In this document: positions 33,681 to 43,006 of the stretch, in pieces
Position numbering within the stretch: the stretch's first letter is position 1
How the letters are laid out: each line of letters opens with the position of its first letter
NCBI RefSeq assembly: GCF_029960115.1
Contig: NZ_JASCOZ010000007.1
Span: 1 to 60,992 of the forward strand
DNA length: 60,992 nucleotides
Direction: 5' to 3'
DNA from: Stenotrophomonas sp. PS02289
GTDB lineage: Bacteria; Pseudomonadota; Gammaproteobacteria; Xanthomonadales; Xanthomonadaceae
Translations under genes and position numbers: made by a program
Notes under the pieces: generated by a model
Told to the model about the DNA's origin: nothing
Database searches by the model: none
Seen by the model: only the letters and a program-made list of their open reading frames with translations

Positions 33681-33823
33681 CATCCGCTCCTTGAACTCCC
33701 GCACATGCGGGCGTTCAAAGTGGACCAGCGGAGCGGTGCCTATGAATATCGGAACCGGGCGAATTCACGGAAAGCCCGTGCACCACAGCGCATGTTGCGA
33801 CCACCGCACCGCAGGTGCGGGGG

Positions 33824-34732
33824 TTACCCCGCCTTCCGCGTCCGCCACACGCTGTCGCCAATGAACAGCAGCAGGCCGATCCAGATCGCGGCGAAGCCGA
33901 GCGCCTTGCTGCTGTCGAAGGGTTCGCGGAAGAAGAACACGCCCAGCAGCAGGCCGATGGTGGGGGCGATGTACTGCAGGATGCCGACCAGCGAGAGCGG
34001 GATGCGCTTGACGCCGTAAGCGAAACCGATCAGCGGCAGTGCGGTGACCGCGCCGCCTAGGATCAGCAGCAGGTCGTTTTTCCAGCCCCAGCCGCTGAAG
34101 AAAGCGCCGCCGTGTGCGCCTTCGCTCCAGATCGCAAAGCCGATCGCCGGCAGGAACAGATAGAGGCTCTCGATGCCGAGGCCAGCCACGGGGTCCACCG
34201 AGATCAGCTTGCGCAGCAGGCCGTACAGGCCGAACGAGCAGGCCAGGCCGAGCGCGATCCACGGCGGACGGCCGGTGTCCACGGTCAGCCAGGCCACGCC
34301 CACGGCGGCGCAGGCGACGGCCAGCCATTGCAGGCCTCTCAGGCGTTCTTTGAGCACCACTACGCCCAGCAACACGCTCACCAGCGGGTTGATGAAGTAG
34401 CCCAGGCTGGTTTCGATGACGTGGCCGGCGTTGATCGCCCAGATGTACAGGCCCCAGTTGAAGGCGATGGCCAGGCTGCTCAGCGCCAGCGTCGGCAGCG
34501 CGCGCGGCTGCTCGGCGATGGTCTTCCACCAGCGCCGGCCGCTGCTGAGCAGCAGCCAGGCCACCACCAGCACGGTGCTCCAGATGATGCGGTGGGCAAT
34601 GATCTGCTGCGACGGCACCGCCTTGAGCAGGTGCCAGTAGACCGGCACCAACCCCCACAGGGTGAAGGTGAAGGCGGTGATCGCCAGGCCCCGGCGCTGC
34701 TCCTGCAGCGCCTGCGCGTCGACCGCGCTCAC
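33824..34732 (-). CDS. rarD: RarD-type EamA family permease
   Basis: The 302-residue protein has ten transmembrane helices and the RarD-specific opening FTLWGLVPVYWHLL, HRIIWS, NWGLYIWAI and SLGYFINPLVSVLLG. It belongs to the drug/metabolite transporter superfamily; RarD was named from chloramphenicol sensitivity but its physiological substrate is unknown. Its ATG overlaps the stop of the YedA-like gene upstream by four bases, so both DMT permeases are translated from one message. Confidence 0.9.
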   Translation of the reverse strand: MSAVDAQALQEQRRGLAITAFTFTLWGLVPVYWHLLKAVPSQQIIAHRIIWSTVLVVAWLLLSSGRRWWKTIAEQPRALPTLALSSLAIAFNWGLYIWAINAGHVIETSLGYFINPLVSVLLGVVVLKERLRGLQWLAVACAAVGVAWLTVDTGRPPWIALGLACSFGLYGLLRKLISVDPVAGLGIESLYLFLPAIGFAIWSEGAHGGAFFSGWGWKNDLLLILGGAVTALPLIGFAYGVKRIPLSLVGILQYIAPTIGLLLGVFFFREPFDSSKALGFAAIWIGLLLFIGDSVWRTRKAG

Positions 34733-35631
34733 TTCGCGCGGGTCCGGGCCAGGGTCAGCACCACCACGCCGGCCAGGATCACGCCCATCGCCAGCAGGTC
34801 ATGCGCGCCAAAGCGCTCGTGGCCGATCCAGGCCCCCAGCAGCACGGCGATGACCGGGTTCACATAGGCATAGCTGCCGGCCAGCGCCGGGCGCACGTTG
34901 TGCAGCAGCCACACATAGGCGGTGAAGGCGACGATGGAGCCGAACATGCACAGATAAGCCACTGCCAGCAGCCCATTCATGCTGGGCCAGGTGGTCGGGC
35001 GCTCGCCGGTGGCCAAGCCGAGGGCGACCAGCATCACACCGCCGCAGATCATCTGGCCGGCGGCGGTCATGAACGGGGCCGGCAGGTCCAGGCGGCGGGC
35101 GCTGACCGAGCCGAACGCCCAGCCGATCGGGGCGATCAGCAGCAGGATCAGCCCCTGCGGCGAGGCGGTGAGGCTGCTGCCCGCATTCAGCCAGACCACG
35201 CCGAGGAAGCCGATGGCAATGCCCAGCCACTCGCCCTTGGTGGCGTTTTCGCCCCGCAATGCGCCAAACAGCGCCATCCACAGCGGCACCGAGGCGACTG
35301 CGGTGGCGGCCAGGCCTGAGGAGACAGTGCGCTCGGCCAGCACCACCATGCCGTTGCCCAGCACCAGCATGGTCAGGCCCATGAACACCAGGTTGCGCCA
35401 CTGGCGGCCGGTGGGTGCGGCCATGCCGCGCCAGCGCAGCACCGCGTACATGAGGCTGCCGGCGACGATGAAACGGGCCCCGGAGACCGTGGTGAGCGGC
35501 AGCGCGCCCCCTTCCAGCGCCAGCCGGATGCCCAGGTACGTGGAGCCCCAGACCACATAGACCAGCAACAGGGCCAGCACCACCATGCCGGGACGCGGCG
35601 CGGGGGACGACGAGGGGGTGGGGACGGCCAT
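34729..35631 (-). CDS. YedA-like EamA family drug/metabolite exporter
   Basis: The 300-residue protein has ten transmembrane helices in two EamA repeats. The segment YVVWGSTYLGIRLALE near the start and SYAYVNPVIAVLLG near the end are typical of the YedA group. Members export amino acids or other metabolites, but the substrate is not determined by sequence. It is first in a two-gene DMT operon with rarD. Confidence 0.88.
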   Translation of the reverse strand: MAVPTPSSSPAPRPGMVVLALLLVYVVWGSTYLGIRLALEGGALPLTTVSGARFIVAGSLMYAVLRWRGMAAPTGRQWRNLVFMGLTMLVLGNGMVVLAERTVSSGLAATAVASVPLWMALFGALRGENATKGEWLGIAIGFLGVVWLNAGSSLTASPQGLILLLIAPIGWAFGSVSARRLDLPAPFMTAAGQMICGGVMLVALGLATGERPTTWPSMNGLLAVAYLCMFGSIVAFTAYVWLLHNVRPALAGSYAYVNPVIAVLLGAWIGHERFGAHDLLAMGVILAGVVVLTLARTRAK

Positions 35632-35803
35632 TACACGACCAGCAGACGGGGGAGTGGCGATTCTAGGGCCGCTGTCGCAGCTGGACTAGTCACATGGTGC
35701 AATGTCCACCGGTCATGCACGTGGGGTAAGGTAAAAGCAGGTGCCTATCCTGGGCCCGACGCTTTCCAGATCCACCGCTTCACCGCGAGGAACGATTTTC
35801 CGC

Positions 35804-37138
35804 ATGAGCCACTCCCCCTCCCTTTCTGCGCCCCTTGACGACAAGGCGGCGCTCAAACGCTCGATCTCCAACACCCTGAAAGGCTCGGCCGGCAACCTGG
35901 TCGAGTGGTACGACGTCTATGTCTACTCGGTGTTCGCGGTCTACTTCGAATCGCAGTTCTTCTCGGCCGACGACAAGAACTCCACTGTCTATGTATGGGC
36001 GATCTTCGCCGCCACCTTCCTTATGCGCCCGATCGGCGCGTGGTACTTCGGCCGTTTCGCCGACCGTTACGGCCGCCGCCTGGCGCTGACCGTATCGGTG
36101 ACGATGATGGCCGCCTGTTCGTTCCTGATCGCGCTGACCCCCACGGCCGCCACGATTGGCGGCTGGGCGGCGTTGATCCTGCTGTTCGCACGCCTGCTGC
36201 AGGGCTTCGCCACCGGTGGCGAATACGGGGCCTCGGCCACCTATATGTCCGAAGCGGCCATTCCGGGCCGTCGCGGCTTCCTGTCCTCGTTCCACTACGT
36301 CACCCTGGTCGGTGGCCACGTGCTGGCACAGCTGACCCTGCTGACCATGCTGATCTTCTGGGCCAAGCCGGAAATCTCGGCCTGGGGCTGGCGCATCGCC
36401 TTCGGCATCGGTGGCCTGGCCGCGATCGTGGTGTTCTGGCTGCGCCGGACCATGGACGAGTCGCTGGGTGAGGATTCGATTGAAGCCGCCCGCGAAGGCA
36501 AGGCCAAGGCCTCCGGCTCGCTGCACGAGCTGTTCGTGAATCAGTGGCGTCCGCTGCTGCTGTGCTTCCTGATCACTGCCGGCGGCACCGTGGCCTTCTA
36601 CACCTACTCGGTGAACGGCCCGAAGATGATCCAGACCGCCTTTGCCGGCAACGACGTGATGACCGGCACGCTGATCAACCTGGGCGTTCTGACCTTCCTG
36701 ATGGTGCTGCAGCCGGTCGGCGGCTGGCTGTCGGACATGATCGGGCGCAAGAGCCTGCTGGTGTTCTTCGGCGTGGGTGGCGTGCTGTACAGCTACTACC
36801 TGGTCACGGCGCTGCCGAACCAGCATGACCCGGTGTTGGCGTTCCTGACCCTGGCACTGGGCTTCGTGATCCTGACCGGCTACACCTCGATCAACGCGGT
36901 GGTGAAGGCCGAGCTGTTCCCCACTCACGTGCGTGCACTGGGCGTGGGCCTGGGTTACGCGCTGGCCAACTCGCTGTTCGGCGGCACCGCCCCACTGCTG
37001 TACCAGGGCGCGCTGAAGACCGACCGCGTGGGTGAGTTCGCCATCTATGTCACCGCGATCATTGCGGTTTCGCTGTTCGTGTACGTGTTCTTCCTGAAGA
37101 ACAAGGGCCCGAACTGGCTGGATGGGACGAAGAAGTAA
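35804..37138 (+). CDS. MFS transporter of the MHS family, KgtP-like dicarboxylate symporter
   Basis: The 444-residue protein has 12 transmembrane helices. GNLVEWYDVYVYSVFAVYF at helix 1, GAWYFGRFADRYGRRLAL (loop 2-3) and LLQGFATGGEYGASATYM are the metabolite:H+ symporter hallmarks of KgtP, ProP and ShiA. Length and motif variants are closest to alpha-ketoglutarate permease. ATG 35804 is chosen because residues before it are not membrane-like; the GAGGA upstream is about 12 bases away, longer than ideal. It is monocistronic with a strong terminator. Confidence 0.87.
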   Translation: MSHSPSLSAPLDDKAALKRSISNTLKGSAGNLVEWYDVYVYSVFAVYFESQFFSADDKNSTVYVWAIFAATFLMRPIGAWYFGRFADRYGRRLALTVSVTMMAACSFLIALTPTAATIGGWAALILLFARLLQGFATGGEYGASATYMSEAAIPGRRGFLSSFHYVTLVGGHVLAQLTLLTMLIFWAKPEISAWGWRIAFGIGGLAAIVVFWLRRTMDESLGEDSIEAAREGKAKASGSLHELFVNQWRPLLLCFLITAGGTVAFYTYSVNGPKMIQTAFAGNDVMTGTLINLGVLTFLMVLQPVGGWLSDMIGRKSLLVFFGVGGVLYSYYLVTALPNQHDPVLAFLTLALGFVILTGYTSINAVVKAELFPTHVRALGVGLGYALANSLFGGTAPLLYQGALKTDRVGEFAIYVTAIIAVSLFVYVFFLKNKGPNWLDGTKK

Positions 37139-37156
37139 TCCATCCCGTGGATAACG

Positions 37157-37185
37157 AAAACGCCGGGGCATGCCCCGGCGTTTTT
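37157..37185 (+). terminator. Bidirectional intrinsic terminator
   Basis: AACGCCGGGG pairs with CCCCGGCGTT. It is flanked by four A residues on the left and TTTTTG on the right, so it can stop both the MFS gene and the convergent M28 gene. Confidence 0.9.
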
Positions 37186-37208
37186 GTTTGCGCTTCCCGG
37201 CGGCCGCG

Positions 37209-38861
37209 TCAGCGGCGGGCGGCTTCGCTCTGCTCGCGGATGGCGCGGAACTCCGAGCCTTCTTCCCAGTGCGGCCAGCGACGGCTGTTGGCCAGCTCCA
37301 TGCCCAGGTCGTAGACCAACAGGGTATCGGCGGCGTGGCCAGCCGGATCCCAGCTCGGGGTCCAGGCGTCGCAGGCCTGGTGGTAGCAGTCGGCGAAGTA
37401 CTTGTCGCGCAGCGCACGGCCGGCTTCGACGCCACCGTCCAGCTTGTCCAGGCCCGGGCCAATGGTGATCGCCGGCACGCCCAGGCGGGCGAAGGCGAAG
37501 TGGTCGGCGCGGTAGAAGAAACCGGCTTCCAGGTTCGGGTCCGGGGAGTAGCTGCGCCCACGGGCCTTGGCCACGCGCTCCAGGTCGCCTTCCAGCGAGA
37601 CCCGGCCCTTGCCCCAGGAGGCGATGTCACGGGTCGCCCCGTCCGGGCTGAACATCTCGATGTTCAGTACCGCGGCGGTCTTGTCCAGCGGGGCCAGCGG
37701 GTGGGCGGCGTAGTAGCTCGCACCCAGCAGGCCCTTCTCTTCGGCAGTCAGCGCGACGAAGTACAGGGTGCGCTGCGGCTGCGGACCAGCCGCGAACACG
37801 CGCCCCAGTTCCAGCACGGTGGCCACGCCGGTGGCGTTGTCGATGGCACCGCGACGGATGCGGTCGCCTTTGGCGTCGGGCTGGCCGATGCCGAAGGCAT
37901 CCCAGTGCGCCGAGAAGATCACCGCTTCGTCGCCGTGCGTGCCGCCGGGCAGCTTGGCCACCACATTGCGGGTGATGACCTGCTCGCGCTTGAGCTTGAA
38001 CTGCGCCGACAGCTTTGCGTCGCCCAGCGCCACCGGCTGGAAGCTGGCGTTCATGGCCTTGCGCTTTTCGGCATCGAAATCCAGACCAGCGTCGCGGAAC
38101 AGCTGCTCGGCCAGCGCACGCTGCATCCAGCCGCGCACCGGCACGTGCTGGGCCAGCGCCTGCTCCTGGGTGCGCTCGATGTCGAACAGCGGCGAGGTGC
38201 CCGAGCTCTTCACGGTGGCCCAGCCGTACGCGGCCGGCGCGGTTTCGTGGACGATCAGCACGCCCTGCGCGCCGCGACGGGCGGCTTCTTCAAACTTGTA
38301 GGTCCAGCGGCCGTAGTAGGTGACGGCCTTGCCGTCGAACGCGCCCGGTGCTTCGGCTTCGAAGTCGGCGTCGTTGATCAGCACCACGGCGATCTTGCCG
38401 TGCAGGTCGACGTCCTTGTAGTCGTTCCAGTTCCGCTCCGGCGCGTCGATGCCATAGCCGACGAACACCAGCGGGGCGTCCTTGATGTTCACCTCAGCCT
38501 GCGGGCGCAGGCTCTGCAGGGTGACGTCGACGCCATTGGTGAGCGGCTGTGACTTGCCCTTCTGGCGCAGCTGGGCGCGCACCGGGCCATCGACCTGGGC
38601 ACGCACCATCGGCACCGGCTGCACCCAGCTGCCGTCCACGCCGCCGGGCTGCAGGCCCGACGCCTTGAACTGCTCGATCAGGTACTGCACGGTGCGCTCT
38701 TCGCCGGGGCTGGCCGGTGCACGACCTTCGAATTCGTCCGAGGCCAGCACGCGCACGTGGCGCGACAGCGCCTGCGGGTCGATGCCACCGCCGGGCAGGT
38801 CGTTGGCCGCGTAAGCCAGCCCTCCCGCAAACAGACAGGACGACAGCAGCAGGATGCGCAT
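37209..38861 (-). CDS. M28 family zinc metallopeptidase with PA domain
   Basis: The 550-residue exported peptidase has a signal peptide (MRILLLSSCLFAGGLAYA), a protease-associated insert domain (about 110-260) and an M28 catalytic core. Metal and catalytic residues are seen in FSAHWDAFG (His, Asp), AIDNATGVA (Asp), LTAEEKGLLG (catalytic Glu pair), NIEMFSPDG (Glu) and CYHQACDAW (His). These enzymes are aminopeptidases of the periplasm or medium. ATG 38861 is the signal-peptide start; the longer frame adds non-signal sequence. Confidence 0.9.
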   Translation of the reverse strand: MRILLLSSCLFAGGLAYAANDLPGGGIDPQALSRHVRVLASDEFEGRAPASPGEERTVQYLIEQFKASGLQPGGVDGSWVQPVPMVRAQVDGPVRAQLRQKGKSQPLTNGVDVTLQSLRPQAEVNIKDAPLVFVGYGIDAPERNWNDYKDVDLHGKIAVVLINDADFEAEAPGAFDGKAVTYYGRWTYKFEEAARRGAQGVLIVHETAPAAYGWATVKSSGTSPLFDIERTQEQALAQHVPVRGWMQRALAEQLFRDAGLDFDAEKRKAMNASFQPVALGDAKLSAQFKLKREQVITRNVVAKLPGGTHGDEAVIFSAHWDAFGIGQPDAKGDRIRRGAIDNATGVATVLELGRVFAAGPQPQRTLYFVALTAEEKGLLGASYYAAHPLAPLDKTAAVLNIEMFSPDGATRDIASWGKGRVSLEGDLERVAKARGRSYSPDPNLEAGFFYRADHFAFARLGVPAITIGPGLDKLDGGVEAGRALRDKYFADCYHQACDAWTPSWDPAGHAADTLLVYDLGMELANSRRWPHWEEGSEFRAIREQSEAARR

Positions 38862-38929
38862 CGGATTCACGGCAGTACACCAGGCAAAAACGGAATGCCA
38901 GAGTGTAACGTGACATTCCGATGACGGCG

Positions 38930-39862
38930 CTATCGCCGATCCCGATCCAACCAGCACGCCAATCCCTGCGCGTTGAGCTCGATATCCATCGCCAGCACCC
39001 GCACCACGGCCGCCTCATCCAGCCGGCAGCCGTGCGCCATTGCGCGCTCCACATACAACTCGGTCAATGCCGCGACCAGACAACGATGGCGGTCCGCACG
39101 TCCATCGCACTGGCGGCCAATCTCGACCATCGCATCGATCTGCTCGATCAGGTCCGCGCCCAGCTTGGGAATATCCCCTACGCGCCCGAAGTGCGTGAGA
39201 TAGACCGACTGCGGCTGCAGTGCCAGCAGGCGACCGATGGAATGCTTGAGCGGCTCCGGGTCGAACTGCACCGGTGAGGACGTCGGCACCACGAATGCAC
39301 CCTGGTCGCTGTCCAGTTCGCGGTAGGACAGTCCAAAGGTATCGCCAGTGAACGCGCTGCGGCTGCGCTCGTCCCACACGCACAGGTGATGACGGGCGTG
39401 ACCGGGCGTGTCGATGCACAGCAACTGACGGCCGGCCAGGTCCACGTGGTAGCCGTCTTCGGCAATCACCACGCGCTCGGCCGGCACCGGCAGGATCGGA
39501 CCATAGCTGCGGGCGATCTCCTCGGCCCCGTAGACTTCGGTGGCTCCGGCAATCAGTCGTGCCGGATCGATCATGTGTGGCGCGCCGCGCGGGTGCACCA
39601 CCAACTGCGCGTTGGGCAGCTGCTGCATGAGCAGGCCCGCGCCACCGGCGTGGTCCAGGTGGACGTGGGTGACGATCAGCCAATCGACCTGCTCGGGGGT
39701 GAAGCCCGCCCGCGCCAGTGCAGCCAGCATGGCCGGCACCGAGAGCCCGGTGCCGCAGTCGATGAAGGCGGCGCGGCCGGCTTCGGTGATCAGATAGGCG
39801 GCACCGAAGTCATCGCGCTGGAACGCGGTGTCGATGGTATGAATGCTGGGGTCGATAGGCAT
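38930..39862 (-). CDS. MBL-fold metallo-hydrolase
   Basis: The 310-residue cytoplasmic protein has the metal-binding motif THVHLDHAGG, later His in PGHARHH, the bridging Asp in FTGDTFG and the last His in LTHFG. It is closest in layout to glyoxalase II-like or sulfur dioxygenase-like hydrolases with a C-terminal helical extension (about 210-310). GGGAGG precedes ATG 39862. The substrate cannot be stated. It lies on the same strand as a small membrane protein gene 57 bases upstream. Confidence 0.87.
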   Translation of the reverse strand: MPIDPSIHTIDTAFQRDDFGAAYLITEAGRAAFIDCGTGLSVPAMLAALARAGFTPEQVDWLIVTHVHLDHAGGAGLLMQQLPNAQLVVHPRGAPHMIDPARLIAGATEVYGAEEIARSYGPILPVPAERVVIAEDGYHVDLAGRQLLCIDTPGHARHHLCVWDERSRSAFTGDTFGLSYRELDSDQGAFVVPTSSPVQFDPEPLKHSIGRLLALQPQSVYLTHFGRVGDIPKLGADLIEQIDAMVEIGRQCDGRADRHRCLVAALTELYVERAMAHGCRLDEAAVVRVLAMDIELNAQGLACWLDRDRR

Positions 39863-39919
39863 CTGTGCCTCCCTGGCAGTGAATCGGTGGGCGTCGCCCG
39901 TGGATCGATACTGCACAAT

Positions 39920-40267
39920 CTACGCCGAACCGGCGGGTGCCTTCGATTCTGCTTTGGTCGCACGTCGCGCCAGCCAGCTGCCGCGCAGCAGTACTGCCAG
40001 CACCAGCACCGCCAGGAAGGCTCCGTAGGCGTAGAGCACGGCGAGCACCTGCCGCCAGATAGGGCCGGCGTCACCCTGGACCACGCCGATATGGTGGCCC
40101 CAGAGCATGGCGACGGCGCTGAGGGCGAAGGCCAGCAGCAGGGTGAGGGTGTCGAAGGCGCGGCGCGCGGTGGTACGGGGTTCGCGCGGGAACCACCAGA
40201 ACAGGGCACCCAGCAGGGTGAACCAGGGCAGGAACAGCAACAGAGACAGCCAGGGCATTGCGGTCAT
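39920..40267 (-). CDS. Small membrane protein of unknown function
   Basis: The 115-residue protein has three predicted transmembrane helices (about 5-25, 38-58, 75-95) separated by short charged loops, and a Lys/Ala tail. No family is recognised. An ATG three codons further in is an alternative start. It sits between trpS and the MBL-fold gene on the same strand. Confidence 0.65.
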   Translation of the reverse strand: MTAMPWLSLLLFLPWFTLLGALFWWFPREPRTTARRAFDTLTLLLAFALSAVAMLWGHHIGVVQGDAGPIWRQVLAVLYAYGAFLAVLVLAVLLRGSWLARRATKAESKAPAGSA

Positions 40268-40307
40268 CCTGTTGGGGATGACCGGATGATGCCATGGTCG
40301 GTACGCC

Positions 40308-41600
40308 TCAGGCGTCGCGAAGGACGGCCAGCGCAGCCAGGACCTGGTCGACTTCGGCTTCCAGCTTGAACAGTTCGCTCTGCAGCTGGTCGCCCTGCTC
40401 GGCCTGCTTGAGCACGGCGATCAGCTGGCCGGCATCGCGCGGCGAATCGAAGCCTTCGCTCTGGATCAGCAAGGTGCCGTCGCTGGCCTGCAGCTTGAAG
40501 TAGAAACGACCGTCCTTCTCGCGGTACTGCTTGAACAGCGGCGGTGCAGCGCGCAGTTCCTGCGTATCGTCGGCGATGGCCTCGCGCGCGGTGGACAGAT
40601 CGCGCAGACCCACCGCATGGCGCAGTTCCTTCAGCAGCGGAATGGCGTACTGCTCGCGCAGCTGCTGGCCGCGACGACGCAGCAGCGCCTCGATTTTCTC
40701 CGGCTCGGCCATCAGCGCGTCATAACGCTCGCGCAGCGGGGTGAGTTCTTCATCGATGCGATCGAACAGCTGCTGCTTGGCGTCGCCCCAGCTGATGCCG
40801 TCGGCAAAGGCCTGGGCAAACGCGGCGGTCTGCTCCGGGCTGGCGAAGGCCTGGTACATCTGGAACAGCGCCGAGCCTTCGGTGCTCTTGGGCTCGCCCG
40901 GCGCACGCGAGTCGGTGAGGATCGAGAACACCAGCTTCTTCAGCTCCGCGCGCGGGGCGAACAGCGGAATGGTGTTGTGGTAGCTCTTGCTCATCTTGCG
41001 ACCGTCCAGGCCGGCCAGGGTGGCCACCTGCTCGTCGATCACCACGTCCGGCAGCGGGAAGTACTCCTGGCCGTACACATGGTTGAAGCGCTGGGCGAAA
41101 TCGCGCGCCATTTCGATGTGCTGGATCTGGTCGCGGCCGACCGGGACGCGGTTGGCCTTGAAGATCAGGATGTCGGCGGCCATCAGCACCGGGTACATGA
41201 ACAGACCGGCGCTGATGCCGGCGTCTTCATCCAGCTGCTCCTCGCGGTTCTTGTCTACCGCCGCCTTGTAGGCATGGGCGCGGTTGAGGATGCCCTTGCT
41301 GGCGATGACGGTCAGGAACCACATCAGCTCGGTGGTTTCCGGAATGTCGCTCTGCCGGTAGAACCACACCTTGTCCGGGTCCAGGCCGCAAGCCAGCCAG
41401 CTGGCCGCGATCTCCAGGGTGGAGCGCTGCGTGCGCTCGGGCTCCTGCGCCTTGATCAGGCTGTGCAGGTCGGCCAGGAAGAAGAAGCTCTCGATCTCCG
41501 AGGCCTGGCTGGCGGCAATGGCCGGGCGGATGGCACCGACATAGTTGCCCAGGTGGGGCGTGCCGGAGGGGGTGATGCCGGTAAGAACGCGGGTGGTCAT
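40308..41600 (-). CDS. trpS: Tryptophanyl-tRNA synthetase with DUF1508-like C-terminal extension
   Basis: The 430-residue class I synthetase charges tRNA-Trp. The HIGH-type motif is TPHLGNY (14-20) and KMSKS is at 202-206. Standard TrpS is about 330-340 residues; here residues about 363-400 (GRFYFKLQASDGTLLIQSEG) resemble the DUF1508/YegP module, then a short coiled-coil-like end follows. ATG 41600 gives the usual TrpS start MTTRVLTGITPSG; an in-frame ATG four codons upstream exists. The gene appears monocistronic. Confidence 0.93.
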   Translation of the reverse strand: MTTRVLTGITPSGTPHLGNYVGAIRPAIAASQASEIESFFFLADLHSLIKAQEPERTQRSTLEIAASWLACGLDPDKVWFYRQSDIPETTELMWFLTVIASKGILNRAHAYKAAVDKNREEQLDEDAGISAGLFMYPVLMAADILIFKANRVPVGRDQIQHIEMARDFAQRFNHVYGQEYFPLPDVVIDEQVATLAGLDGRKMSKSYHNTIPLFAPRAELKKLVFSILTDSRAPGEPKSTEGSALFQMYQAFASPEQTAAFAQAFADGISWGDAKQQLFDRIDEELTPLRERYDALMAEPEKIEALLRRRGQQLREQYAIPLLKELRHAVGLRDLSTAREAIADDTQELRAAPPLFKQYREKDGRFYFKLQASDGTLLIQSEGFDSPRDAGQLIAVLKQAEQGDQLQSELFKLEAEVDQVLAALAVLRDA

Positions 41601-41711
41601 GGGGGAAATCATGTCGGACAGGTAAACGCCCCCAGTTTACCTTGCCCCGGCGCAACCCCGTTGGCCCGGCTGACACGTTCAACCCGATACCTTCCCAGCG
41701 GATGCGCTGCC

Positions 41712-42524
41712 ATGAGACGCCTGACCCTGCCCCTGCTTGCCGTGCTGGCCCTGACCGGGTTCAAACCCTACCCGCCAGACCCGGGCCAACGCTCACCGGT
41801 GGAACTGAGCATCGTTGACCGCGACCAGGGCAGCGAGCTGCCGTATTACAGCCAGCGCGGCCAGCGCTGGGTGGCCGGCCAGAACGGCCATCCCTACAGC
41901 CTGCGCCTGTACAACCGCAGCCCCGAGCGGGTGCTGGTGGTGTTGTCGGTGGACGGATTGAACGTCATCAGTGGGCAGGTGGCCGCCCCGGACCAGACCG
42001 GCTATGTGCTGGAACCCTGGCAGCGCGCGGACATCACCGGCTGGCGCAAGTCGCAGCACGATGTGGCGCAGTTCGTGTTCACAGACCCGGGCCGCAGCTA
42101 CGCCAGCCGCACCGGCCGCCCGGACAACATCGGCGTGATCGGCATGGCCGTGTTCAACGAAGTGCCGCAGTTCCGTCCGCCGGTCGCGCCTGCGGCACCG
42201 ATGGCGCGCGAGCGGTCCCAGGCCGCCGAGTCCGCCGACCGGTCGCTGTCTTCCGTGGAGGTTACCGGCTCTGCCGCCCGCGCTGCATCTTCGCCGGCCC
42301 CTGCGCTGGGTACGGGGCATGGCGCACGCGAGTCTTCGTATGTGGGCAGCACCGAGTTCCGCCGGGCCAGCCGCATTCCGGTGAAGCAGGTGGCCGTGCG
42401 CTACGACAGCGAGCGCAACCTGATCGCGCGCGGCATCATCGCCCGTCCGCGACCGATTGCGGGCGAGCCGCAGGCCTTTCCGGGTCAGTTCGTGCCGGAC
42501 CCGCCGCCGTACCGGGGTCGTTGA
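41712..42524 (+). CDS. Secreted protein of unknown function with Pro/Ala-rich linker
   Basis: The 270-residue product has a signal peptide (MRRLTLPLLAVLALTGF), a conserved-looking beta-rich N-terminal domain up to about 150 with GHPYSLRLYNRSPERVLVVL, an Ala/Ser/Pro linker (about 155-205), and a basic tail with repeated RPRPIAGEP and PDPPPYRGR. No domain is recognised. It is convergent with csbD, with a terminator between them. Confidence 0.7.
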   Translation: MRRLTLPLLAVLALTGFKPYPPDPGQRSPVELSIVDRDQGSELPYYSQRGQRWVAGQNGHPYSLRLYNRSPERVLVVLSVDGLNVISGQVAAPDQTGYVLEPWQRADITGWRKSQHDVAQFVFTDPGRSYASRTGRPDNIGVIGMAVFNEVPQFRPPVAPAAPMARERSQAAESADRSLSSVEVTGSAARAASSPAPALGTGHGARESSYVGSTEFRRASRIPVKQVAVRYDSERNLIARGIIARPRPIAGEPQAFPGQFVPDPPPYRGR

Positions 42525-42541
42525 ATCCAGGGTGCAGAACA

Positions 42542-42566
42542 GAAAAACGGGCCGCAATGCGGCCCG
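42542..42566 (-). terminator. Terminator of the csbD gene
   Basis: CGGGCCGCA and TGCGGCCCG form a nine-pair stem, and on the minus strand it is followed by TTTTTC. Confidence 0.85.
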
Positions 42567-42589
42567 ATCTTCCCTGCCAGCGGCTGGAA

Positions 42590-42811
42590 TCAATGGAAAT
42601 CGGGGTAGTCCTTACGCATGGCTTTTTCGAAGTCGCGCACTTCGGTTTCAGCACGATCGCGCGCCCAGCCATAACGTTCCTGCAGACGGCCCGCCAGGTA
42701 CTCGGCGTTGCCCTCAGCCACCTTGAAGTCGTCGTCGGTCAGGTCGCCCCACTTGGCCTGCGCCTTGCCCTTCAGCTGCGTCCACTTGCCGGAAATGATG
42801 TCTTTGTTCAT
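42590..42811 (-). CDS. CsbD family stress-response protein
   Basis: The 73-residue hydrophilic helical protein reads [18 protein letters not shown], then [10 protein letters not shown] and [13 protein letters not shown], the complete CsbD/YjbJ pattern. Such proteins are abundant under general or envelope stress; their biochemical role is unclear. It neighbours the entericidin-like gene on the same strand, each with its own terminator. Confidence 0.9.
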   Translation of the reverse strand: MNKDIISGKWTQLKGKAQAKWGDLTDDDFKVAEGNAEYLAGRLQERYGWARDRAETEVRDFEKAMRKDYPDFH

Positions 42812-42946
42812 GGGTTGGCATCCTGTTGGAACGGCAATGTCGCCGCAGGTGCAGAGTGCGCAATCGCGTGTTGGCCGACGGTCAAGCGTGAATGAAAGCG
42901 ATACTCACGTCGTTGAACGGGCAGACAGCGGTGTGCAGCGCACATG

Positions 42947-42974
42947 AAAAAAGCCGGGTTTCCCCGGCTTTTTT
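42947..42974 (-). terminator. Strong bidirectional terminator after the entericidin-like gene
   Basis: AAAAAAGCCGGG pairs with CCCGGCTTTTTT over 12 bases, with a TTTC loop. The T-run on each strand makes it effective in both directions. Confidence 0.9.
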
Positions 42975-43006
42975 CCGATGCCTGCTGGCCACAGCCAGCA
43001 CGGTCA

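Noticed and set aside
35780-37630. 616-codon open frame on the minus strand
   Set aside because: It is antisense to the KgtP-like MFS gene and crosses its terminator; there are no motifs.
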